Origin: UBA1765 sp045615885
GTDB taxonomy: Bacteria > Fibrobacterota > Fibrobacteria > Fibrobacterales > Fibrobacteraceae
Assembly (NCBI GenBank): GCA_045615885.1
Contig: JAZLFR010000035.1
Location: 1 to 28,819, forward strand
Direction of reading: 5' to 3'
DNA length: 28,819 nucleotides
Positions 16,142-22,789 of this stretch are shown here, one piece after another (the first letter of the stretch is position 1; each line of letters starts with the position of its first letter). A program made the position numbers and the translations under genes. The notes beneath the pieces were generated by a model. The model did not search any database. It saw only the letters and a program-made list of their open reading frames with translations, and was not told the origin of the DNA.

Positions 16142-17254
16142 ATGAATAAGTTTTGGAATGTTGTAAAGCTTGAGTACCGTCGCCCATTTCTGTGGGTGCT
16201 TATGGTTGTGCTTCCTGTTTTGGTTTCGCTCTTCATGGTGGATTTGCTGAGCGCGCAGTCGCTTTTGCATTTGCCAGTTGGCGTTGTTCGGCAAGGTGGC
16301 TATTCAAGGCTTGACGACCGCATTGTACGCGCTCTCGATGCAAACCCGGTAACAGAAGTTGCTGCCGTTTGCACGGACTTGCCGGAATGCGCTTCCAAGA
16401 TGCGGCATGGCGATATCTACGCAATCGTGATGCTTTCTCCGGATCTTGAAGACAGGGCCTTGCGCTATGAATCCCCTGTAGTTCCTGTCTATACGAATGC
16501 GCAGTCGCTACTGATAAATAATACGCTTCAAAAGGAAATTCGCACTGCAGTGGGTACTGTCGGCGCCTATATGACGCTCAAGAACCTGCCGGACCCTATC
16601 CGTGGCGAAATCCATTCCGTAGAAAATCCGACAGGCAATTATGTGGGCTACCTTGGTCTTGGCTTGCTTTCGGCATTGTTTAACCTTGCTGCCATGCTTG
16701 TGGGCGTATATGCAATTTCTGCACCACTCCGTTCCGGGAAAATCAAGGAATGGCTGAATGCTGCGGGGAACTCCAGGTTTGCACTTGCCTTTGGTAGCTT
16801 GCTGCCGGCGGGCATTATTCTTTGGCTTGAATACTTTGTGTTGTATTGCTTTACTCGCACGCAGATTTCGCCAATGAATTTGAGCGAATTCTATACGGTT
16901 TTTGCAGCCCAGGGAATCATGATTTTTGCGGGACTCTTTTTTGGAATGGCCCTTGTCGGCATAACGGGCAGCATGCGCGTGGCAACATCTGGCGCTGGCG
17001 TCATCGGTGGCCCTGCATTTGCGTTTACCGGCCAGACGTTTCCGATTCTTGCCATGCCAACCATTGTGAAGGCTTACGCATTTTTACTGCCGCTTACGCA
17101 TGTCTTGAAAGTGCAATCCATCATGACTTTTGGAAACCTCGGCTTTGGCGCTGCATTCGATGAAATTTTGATACTTTCTATCAAGATGTTCTTCTGGCTC
17201 TTTCTTGGTGGGCTTTTGATGTTTATTCGCTGGGAGAAGATTCGCAATGCTTAA
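16142..17254 (+). CDS. ABC-2 type transport permease, first subunit
   Basis: This 370-residue inner-membrane protein has the ABC-2 layout: a cytoplasmic start (MNKFWNVVKLEYRRP), a first membrane span (about 18-36), a periplasmic domain of about 140 residues, then five or six spans from about residue 175 to the end (WEKIRNA). The exported substrate cannot be read from the sequence. It overlaps the next permease by 8 bases, so the two are surely co-translated and likely form a heterodimer. The nucleotide-binding subunit that such a permease needs is not in the cluster. The start is immediately behind a pyrimidine tract, without a clear ribosome-binding site. Confidence 0.85.
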   Translation: MNKFWNVVKLEYRRPFLWVLMVVLPVLVSLFMVDLLSAQSLLHLPVGVVRQGGYSRLDDRIVRALDANPVTEVAAVCTDLPECASKMRHGDIYAIVMLSPDLEDRALRYESPVVPVYTNAQSLLINNTLQKEIRTAVGTVGAYMTLKNLPDPIRGEIHSVENPTGNYVGYLGLGLLSALFNLAAMLVGVYAISAPLRSGKIKEWLNAAGNSRFALAFGSLLPAGIILWLEYFVLYCFTRTQISPMNLSEFYTVFAAQGIMIFAGLFFGMALVGITGSMRVATSGAGVIGGPAFAFTGQTFPILAMPTIVKAYAFLLPLTHVLKVQSIMTFGNLGFGAAFDEILILSIKMFFWLFLGGLLMFIRWEKIRNA

Positions 17255-18428
17255 TGGTATCAAGACTTTTCTCAAGGTGATTTTGGGCGAGTGGAAGCTC
17301 TTTTGGAAAGACCCTGCGGCGCTTTTGCTTTTGGTTGTTGCCGTTGCCGTTTACGCCGTGTATTACCCGCTGCCATATATGCACCAGACGGTTTCGAAAA
17401 TTCCTGTTGCGGTTGTTGACCTTGACGGTAGCAAAATGTCGCGCGAACTTGTGCGCATGTCGCAATCTACGCAGTCGCTTGACATTGTAGCCGTTTACAA
17501 CAACATGGATAGCGCTGAAGTTGCCATGGCAGAGACGCGCGTGTATGGTATCATGCGCATTCCAGAAAACATGGAACATCGCGTGCAGCGGGGCGAAAAC
17601 GTTGCTGTTGGCATTTACACGCATGGTTCCTATGTGATGCTACATGGTGCTATAGGAACTGCCTTTGCAACTTGCGTTGCCACCTTGAGTGCGCCTATCA
17701 AGGTAAAACGTCTTGTGCTTAGTAGAGGGTTAAGTCTTGCTGAAGCAAAGAGTATTCGAGATCCGTTCCCGGTACAGTTCAGGACGATGTTCAATGGAAT
17801 CAGCGGCTACGCAAACTATGTTGTGCCTGCCGTGCTCGTGCTGATTTTGCAGCAGACAATTATTGTTGGCGCATGCACACTTGGCGGCCCTCGCCGCAAC
17901 CGCAAGTTTCGCAAGGGAATGTACCCCGAAGAAAATGCCCCGGCATTGGTGCGCTATTTTGGTAGAGGATTTGCCTATTTTGTGCATTACTGCTTTTGGA
18001 TTGCTGTTTTCCATTACTTTATCTACGCACTTTTTGAATTCCCTCGCCGTGGCGACCTTGTTACGGTTTCCGCTTTTGCAGCCTGTTTTTTGCCGGCATC
18101 GATTGCCTTTGCATTTGTATGCTCGCTTGCCTTTAAGCACAGGGAATCTGCAATGCAGTTCTTTTTGTTCCTTTCGATTCCGTTCCTGTTCATGAGCGGC
18201 TTTAGCTGGCCCCGTGCAAGCATGCCCGAATGGATGCAATGGTTTAGCTGCCTTGTGCCAAGTACATACGCTGTGCCAGCATGGCTTGCGACGGAACAGC
18301 TCGGCGCTAGCCTCTGGGAAATTTCGCATTACCTTTACGCGCTTCTTTGCCAGGCGTGTTGCTATGGCATTTTGGGCTATATTCTTTTGAAGCTTCGCGA
18401 TAGGCACCCGGGCAAGGGCGATATTTAG
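17247..18428 (+). CDS. ABC-2 type transport permease, second subunit
   Basis: This 393-residue inner-membrane protein has the same plan as its upstream partner: MLNGIKTFLKVILGEWKLFW, one span at about 24-40, a periplasmic domain with the typical IPVAVVDLDGSKMSRELVRM start, then a group of spans from about residue 190. The conserved MSGFSWPRASMPEWMQWFS stretch before the last spans is characteristic of the YhhJ/YbhR-type family. The ATG overlaps the end of the first permease. No ATPase, regulator or terminator follows closely; the operon ends in an AT-rich gap. Confidence 0.87.
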   Translation: MLNGIKTFLKVILGEWKLFWKDPAALLLLVVAVAVYAVYYPLPYMHQTVSKIPVAVVDLDGSKMSRELVRMSQSTQSLDIVAVYNNMDSAEVAMAETRVYGIMRIPENMEHRVQRGENVAVGIYTHGSYVMLHGAIGTAFATCVATLSAPIKVKRLVLSRGLSLAEAKSIRDPFPVQFRTMFNGISGYANYVVPAVLVLILQQTIIVGACTLGGPRRNRKFRKGMYPEENAPALVRYFGRGFAYFVHYCFWIAVFHYFIYALFEFPRRGDLVTVSAFAACFLPASIAFAFVCSLAFKHRESAMQFFLFLSIPFLFMSGFSWPRASMPEWMQWFSCLVPSTYAVPAWLATEQLGASLWEISHYLYALLCQACCYGILGYILLKLRDRHPGKGDI

Positions 18429-18536
18429 GTATTTCAATTCATTGAAAAATTCGAGAGCCGCCATGTTCGCATGTTGTAGATTTTTTTAGAGTCAAAAAGT
18501 GCCTGTCAGGGATGCGTTTTCTTGTTGTTTTTTAGA

Positions 18537-18589
18537 AATTACATAGTGAATTACATAGAAGAATTGACTTGTGTATTTTAGTCTATATT
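18537..18589 (+). promoter_or_regulatory. Direct repeat and promoter-like elements before the nuclease gene
   Basis: AATTACATAG occurs twice in tandem (18537-18546 and 18549-18558, period 12). It is followed by TTGACT (18564-18569) and TATATT (18584-18589). The spacing of 14 between the last two is short for a standard promoter, so the exact -10 is uncertain. A 24-codon frame (18599-18673, MNPQEIFIFVRDEIKTEDVD...) lies between this site and the nuclease; it has no ribosome-binding site. The rest of the 18429-18697 gap shows no gene. Confidence 0.35.
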
Positions 18590-18697
18590 TCTCCCTGTAT
18601 GAATCCGCAAGAAATTTTTATTTTTGTTAGAGATGAAATAAAAACGGAAGATGTTGATTCTCTTTTATTATAATGCGGGTAGTTGACAGAGGTGTTT

Positions 18698-19900
18698 GTG
18701 AGTTCTTTAAATGATGTGTTAATAAATGTTCTAAACATCCATAAACAAAATGTTTCGTCTCGAAGCGAAAAACTAAATAAACATAAGTTCAATGTATTTA
18801 GTATCTTGCATGTAGAATATAAAGAGACTAGACATTCTGCTTTTCTTACTGAATTATTGAATCCTAGAGGCTCTCATAAAATGGGAGATGCCTTTTTGAG
18901 ATTGTTTTACAAAAAGTTGGGATTAAGTGATGTTGATGATTTTTCAAAAATCGTTGTTAGTAGAGAATTTGTTACTAGAACTGGAATCATTGATATCTAC
19001 ATAAAAGCAGATAAACCGGAAAATTCAATCATTATTGAAAATAAGATTTATGCACGCGATCAAGATGGTCAATTGGCTCGTTATCATACTTTTGATCCTT
19101 CTGCTAAATTGGTTTATTTGACTCTTGATGGACATTACGCTTCTGATCAAAGTCTTGTTTGCGAAGAAGCAAATTGTCATTTAACAGTAAATGATTATGA
19201 ACGTATTAGCTATGTAGATTTTATTATTGATTGGATTGAACAATGTCATGCAATTGCAATGGATAATGCCTCTGTCAGGGAAATATTGGGCCAATATATT
19301 GATTTGTTAAAAATAATAACAAAACATACTCTAAATCAGGATGAAAAAATGAAAATTGCGGAAGAAGTTACCAAAGATCAAGATAGTGTGATGGCGTTTT
19401 TATTGATGATTCAGAATTCATCTGAAATTTATAAACAATTAAGCAAGCCTATTAGGAAGGAAATAGATACGGTTGTTGAAAAATTGAATATTACTCTACG
19501 GATTGTAGGTGAAGATGGTAAAGAAAAAAAAGATGGTTCATCGTTGAGTGAGAAGTATACTTATTTGAATTTTGAATTTGACTCTGATTCTGAATATTGT
19601 CCGCTTATTGGTTTTGAAAAAGAAAATTTTACGGATATATTGTTTGGGATTGCCTGTAAGGTTGGTAAAGAAGGTCGTTCTAAAGAAAAAATGGTTGCTG
19701 CTTTTGAAGAAAAATACCCTGGTGCGCGGCATTCTACTAAGGACATTTCTGGTAAACCCTTTGTTCATCTGTCATGGGATGATCATTGTAATTTATGCTC
19801 TGAAAAATTTTCTAGTATATATGATGGCTCTTTTGCTGCTGATTTAGAAAAGTTGCTGCTCTGTTTGAAAGATGTGATAAAGATCGGTTACTCTCGTTGA
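18698..19900 (+). CDS. Stand-alone PD-(D/E)XK nuclease family protein (PDDEXK_4 type)
   Basis: This protein of about 400 residues has the N-terminal layout of PDDEXK_4 proteins: an acidic residue then RHSAFLTELLNP (from about residue 45), GIIDIYI with Asp99, and IIIENKI with the E-x-K pair Glu114/Lys116, followed by DQDGQLARY. These fit a PD-(D/E)XK nuclease core. The remaining 250 residues are not recognised. The GTG at 18698 is chosen because AGAGG lies five bases before it; a TTG at 18683 in frame would add five residues. The gene is much richer in A+T than both neighbours and uses AT-ending codons, which suggests transfer. Relatives are common in phage-defence regions, but no partner gene is intact here. 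Confidence 0.82.
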   Translation: MSSLNDVLINVLNIHKQNVSSRSEKLNKHKFNVFSILHVEYKETRHSAFLTELLNPRGSHKMGDAFLRLFYKKLGLSDVDDFSKIVVSREFVTRTGIIDIYIKADKPENSIIIENKIYARDQDGQLARYHTFDPSAKLVYLTLDGHYASDQSLVCEEANCHLTVNDYERISYVDFIIDWIEQCHAIAMDNASVREILGQYIDLLKIITKHTLNQDEKMKIAEEVTKDQDSVMAFLLMIQNSSEIYKQLSKPIRKEIDTVVEKLNITLRIVGEDGKEKKDGSSLSEKYTYLNFEFDSDSEYCPLIGFEKENFTDILFGIACKVGKEGRSKEKMVAAFEEKYPGARHSTKDISGKPFVHLSWDDHCNLCSEKFSSIYDGSFAADLEKLLLCLKDVIKIGYSR

Positions 19901-20029
19901 ATCTTACCTGTGTAAAAAAGGCTAAAAACTTACCCGATCCGTCTTTTCTTACTTTTTTGAATTACTATTTTGCAACCATTTCCCTAGATCTCAATGTTGT
20001 CGTAGTTGCTCTTTCTTTTGGAGAATTTT

Positions 20030-20213
20030 ATGTCTGCGTTTTGAAAAAGTGGGTGAAATAAATTCCAAAACTGAGTTTGTCGACCGTATTGAAGTCTTTA
20101 CGAAAGATTTGTTTGATCTAAAGAATTGGCTTGTCTTTTTGGTTATTTATCTAATTTCCCCGCGTAGAAAATTGTATTTTCTTGGCATAAGGAGATTTGC
20201 TTATGATGTTTGA
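20030..20213 (+). pseudogene. Small gene readable only with a +1 shift (frameshifted remnant?)
   Basis: A well placed GGAG (20020-20023) stands six bases before an ATG at 20030, but this frame stops after four codons (ATG TCT GCG TTT TGA). If one T of the TTTT run is skipped, reading continues MSAFEKVGEINSKTEFVDRI and on through EVFTKDLFDLKNWLVFLVIY to a TGA at 20211-20213, about 60 residues. The start of that product looks like a real small soluble protein. It may be a decayed gene, a sequencing error, or a programmed shift, since TTT-TGA resembles the CTT-TGA shift site of prfB. The family is not recognised with confidence. The rest of the AT-rich gap 19901-20029 shows nothing. Confidence 0.3.
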
Positions 20214-20919
20214 TCCTTTGTACATGGGTATATTGATTGCGTCGCTTGCGCTTTCTGGCTTTGTGTCTATGCTTGTCAAGACAAAGTTCAGCGCAGGCCA
20301 AAAAGTGCGCATCTATAGCGGCCTCTGCGGAGCCGATGTCGCCCGCGCAATTCTTGCTGACGCTGGCATTAGCGATGTAACCGTGCGTGAAACGCATGGA
20401 TTTTTGAGCGACCATTACAACCCGCTCGACAAGACCTTGAATTTGTCTAGGGAAGTCTATCACGGCACCAATGCAAGTGCCGCGGGCGTTGCCGCCCATG
20501 AAGTCGGCCATGCCATTCAGCATGCGCAGGGTTACGCCCCGATGTGGCTGCGTTCCTTTTTGGTGCCGGTCGCAAATCTCGGTTCCAATCTTGGCCCGTG
20601 GATTGTTATTCTCGGCATTATAGTGATGGGAGCCTACAGCGCAACGCTTGGGCACAACATTGCGGTCGTTGGCGTTGTGCTTTTTGCCTGTGCAACGCTC
20701 TTTACGCTTGTGACGGTGCCGGTTGAGTTCGATGCTTCTTCGCGCGCCAAAAAGATTTTGTCTAGGCTGTCGATTGTGCAGCCCGGCCGCGAGTACAATG
20801 CCGTTTCCGGCGTTCTTTTTGCAGCCGGACTTACATACGTTGCTGCTGCCATTACGGCAATTTTGCAGTTGCTTTACTGGGCCTATAAGGCAGGGCTTAT
20901 TGGCGGGAGACGCGACTGA
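20203..20919 (+). CDS. YugP-type membrane zinc metallopeptidase
   Basis: This 238-residue inner-membrane protein belongs to the YugP-like zinc peptidases. A first span (about residues 8-24) is followed by a soluble part with AAHEVGHAIQH; His99, Glu100 and His103 form the HExxH zinc site, and Glu175 in PVEFDASSRA is the probable third ligand. Two central spans (about 118-150 and 152-172) and a C-terminal span follow. Substrates of this family are unknown. AAGGAG eight bases before the ATG at 20203 fixes the start; a TTG two codons earlier is less likely. The stop overlaps the next ATG (TGATG). Confidence 0.88.
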   Translation: MMFDPLYMGILIASLALSGFVSMLVKTKFSAGQKVRIYSGLCGADVARAILADAGISDVTVRETHGFLSDHYNPLDKTLNLSREVYHGTNASAAGVAAHEVGHAIQHAQGYAPMWLRSFLVPVANLGSNLGPWIVILGIIVMGAYSATLGHNIAVVGVVLFACATLFTLVTVPVEFDASSRAKKILSRLSIVQPGREYNAVSGVLFAAGLTYVAAAITAILQLLYWAYKAGLIGGRRD

Positions 20920-21191
20920 TGAAGATCAACGTGACTTGCCCGTGCTGCAACAAGGTGCTTGAAGTTGACGCTTTGACTGGCGAAGTGCTTTCTACAAAAG
21001 ATGCAAAACCAAAGCTTTCGCTCGAAGACTTTATCGATAGCGAAAAGCATAAAACTGAAAAGCTCGATGCGATGTTTGCCGAAGCCAAGGAAAAGGAAAA
21101 ACACCGCATGGAAGAACTTGACCGCAAGTTCGAAGAAGCAAAAAAGCGGAAGGACTTGAAAGACCCTCCGCCGACAATCAATTGGGATTAG
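20919..21191 (+). CDS. Small zinc-ribbon/coiled-coil protein, function unknown
   Basis: This 90-residue protein starts with MKINVTCPCCNKVLEVDALT; the CPCC motif and its spacing look like half of a zinc ribbon. It continues as a charged helix of Lys/Glu heptads (about residues 40-80) and ends DPPPTINWD. It starts on the last base of the peptidase stop, so the two are translationally coupled and probably act together. No enzymatic motif is visible. It ends one base before the scpA stop on the other strand, with no terminator between them. Confidence 0.75.
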   Translation: MKINVTCPCCNKVLEVDALTGEVLSTKDAKPKLSLEDFIDSEKHKTEKLDAMFAEAKEKEKHRMEELDRKFEEAKKRKDLKDPPPTINWD

Positions 21192-21192
21192 G

Positions 21193-22605
21193 TTAGTTTT
21201 CGGAAGAGTCGTCGGAATAGAAGGCTTGTGCCCTTCTGATGAACTCCTCGATTTCTGCATCGGTCATGTCGGGGGACAAGGCTGCAGGTGTTTCGCTTGC
21301 GGCCTTGTCTTGTGAAATTTCTTCTGCAGGCTGTTCTGCGGTCTGCTCTTCGACTGGGGCGACGAATTCTTCTGTAGATGATGAATCTGGAGCCTTGGCG
21401 TCAACATGTTCTTCGGCAGATGCTTCGACAGGTGCCGGAGTTGCTTCTTCAACAGTTTCTTTGGCAGGTTCGGCGTTTTCTGTAGCAGGTTCTGCTACGG
21501 CTTCTTCAAGCTGCAATTCGCCCTGCTCCATGTTGTTCGTTGCGGGGTCTGCAGGCTTTTCTGGAATTTGCGTGATGTCGATCTTTGTAATGTCTGTAGG
21601 CGGGATCGGGTTGCCGTTTTCATCGACAGCTTCTTCGCCGAGTGCATCGTGTGAAATTTCCATGCGGCCTTCGAGCATTGCCATGATGTCGTCATCGTGG
21701 ACCGTTCTTCCGCTCGTAGCCCAGAGCACGGCTTCGCGCATGACGGCGTCGATTGTCGCTGCCTTCTGGTTTGCCTGCAGACTTTCTCGGTTGCGCAAAA
21801 TTTCCAGGAGGCCTTCCTTGAATTCCGGGTCTGGCGATTGGTAGTATGTTTCCATCGCCATTTCGTCGGCGTATTCGGAGTTGTTCTTTTTGCGGTAGAT
21901 CCAGATTGGGCCGAGCGGTTCGCCCTGGCGGAACACGACTTCGTCGGTCTTGATCATTTCCATGAGGGCCATGAACGTAACGGTTGCAAGGATCGGGTGC
22001 GGGTCGTTTCCCAGCAGTTCGTCGAACAATGCGCGACCATGGATTGCCAGGTAGTTGCTGATAGCCTGCTGGCGGTCTTCAATCGTTACATAGTCAAGTT
22101 CGATATGGTGGATATGCTCGATGGTGCCTGTGCGCAGGCTCTTTTGGTAGGCACGGAACAGCTGCCAGATGTTTGCGTCGGCGAGTGTTTCTTCGTCAGA
22201 AAAAAGTTTTTCCGGGCGGCCACGGTAGAACACGCCGTAGTTTTCGCCCTCCATTTCCTGCAGTTCGCGAGCCACCTGCTTGTAGCGCTGGTATTCGTAA
22301 ATCTGCTTGATGAACGCTTCGCGGTCGGCGTCGAATTCCTGTTCTTCTTCAGGGGACTGCTCGTCGCGCGGCAAAAGTTCACGAACCTTGAGCTCCATGA
22401 GGCGGCTTGCCATGAGCAGAAAGTCGCCTGCGGCAGAAAGGTCTGCCTGGCTCAAATCCTTCATCCAGGCAAAGTACTGGTCGGCAATTTCTGCAATGGA
22501 AATCGCTTCCGGGCGCACCTCATTTTTTTGCACCACGTAAAGGAGCAAATCCATAGGGCCGTCAAACGCGCCGATGTGTACTTTGTATTCTTCTGGTAAA
22601 GGCAT
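21193..22605 (-). CDS. scpA: Segregation and condensation protein A, with long acidic tail
   Basis: This 470-residue protein is the kleisin that joins the SMC-ScpB condensin in chromosome segregation. The N-terminal kleisin motif YKVHIGAFDGPMDLLLYVVQ is typical, as is the middle with DFLLMASRLMELKVRELLP. The winged-helix part that contacts the SMC head lies at about 195-250 (PHPILATVTFMALMEMIKTD). Ordinary ScpA proteins have 240-280 residues; here about 150-180 extra residues form a Pro/Ala/Glu-rich disordered tail. scpB is not next to it. The start has no Shine-Dalgarno: the bases before the ATG are CCCC, part of a repeat. The natural family start is the ATG used. Confidence 0.92.
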   Translation of the reverse strand: MPLPEEYKVHIGAFDGPMDLLLYVVQKNEVRPEAISIAEIADQYFAWMKDLSQADLSAAGDFLLMASRLMELKVRELLPRDEQSPEEEQEFDADREAFIKQIYEYQRYKQVARELQEMEGENYGVFYRGRPEKLFSDEETLADANIWQLFRAYQKSLRTGTIEHIHHIELDYVTIEDRQQAISNYLAIHGRALFDELLGNDPHPILATVTFMALMEMIKTDEVVFRQGEPLGPIWIYRKKNNSEYADEMAMETYYQSPDPEFKEGLLEILRNRESLQANQKAATIDAVMREAVLWATSGRTVHDDDIMAMLEGRMEISHDALGEEAVDENGNPIPPTDITKIDITQIPEKPADPATNNMEQGELQLEEAVAEPATENAEPAKETVEEATPAPVEASAEEHVDAKAPDSSSTEEFVAPVEEQTAEQPAEEISQDKAASETPAALSPDMTDAEIEEFIRRAQAFYSDDSSEN

Positions 22606-22642
22606 GGGGAATAGGGTATAGGGGCTAGGATCTAGGGGTTAG
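22606..22642 (+). repeat. G-rich TAGGG-like repeat before scpA
   Basis: GGGGAATAGGGTATAGGGG is followed by CTAGGATCTAGGGGTTAG on the + strand. It touches the scpA start codon, so the scpA message would begin with a C-rich leader. It has four or more G runs that could form a quadruplex on the + strand. A weaker relative is at 15840-15876. Confidence 0.5.
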
Positions 22643-22671
22643 TGAATGTTTAATTAACAATGAATAATTAA

Positions 22672-22741
22672 ATGTCATTGCGAACGTAGTGAAGCAATCT
22701 AGAACATTGCTCTGGAGGCCACGCTTTGCTCGCCATGACAT
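22672..22741. repeat. REP-like imperfect palindrome 2
   Basis: This 70-base element has outer arms ATGTCAT and ATGACAT. Its left half contains CATTGCGAACGTAGTGAAGC and its right half CCACGCTTTGCTCGCCATGA. Its first 25 bases (22672-22696) are identical to 28706-28730. It lies between glmS and scpA, where it could form a hairpin in the joint message. Confidence 0.65.
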
Positions 22742-22750
22742 GGCAAGTTA

Positions 22751-22789
22751 CAATTTCTGATTCCTGTCACTGACTCCTGTACTCTGTTA
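22751..22789 (+). repeat. Pyrimidine-rich intergenic repeat, copy D
   Basis: CAATTTCTGATTCCTGTCAC is followed by TGACTCCTGTACTCTG, from the same family as copies A-C. It ends exactly on the glmS stop codon. Confidence 0.6.

Noticed and set aside
18432..18447. TTTCAA-TTCA-TTGAAA as a second operator or terminator
   Set aside because: Six-base arms in AT-rich DNA can arise by chance, the half-sites are reversed compared with the 13178 palindrome, and no T-run follows.
18599..18673. 24-codon frame before the nuclease as a gene
   Set aside because: No ribosome-binding site, very short, and no recognised similarity; mentioned only as a possible leader or remnant.
21697..22599. 300-codon + strand frame opposite scpA
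   Set aside because: It is the complement of a well supported ScpA gene and gives no family-like sequence.
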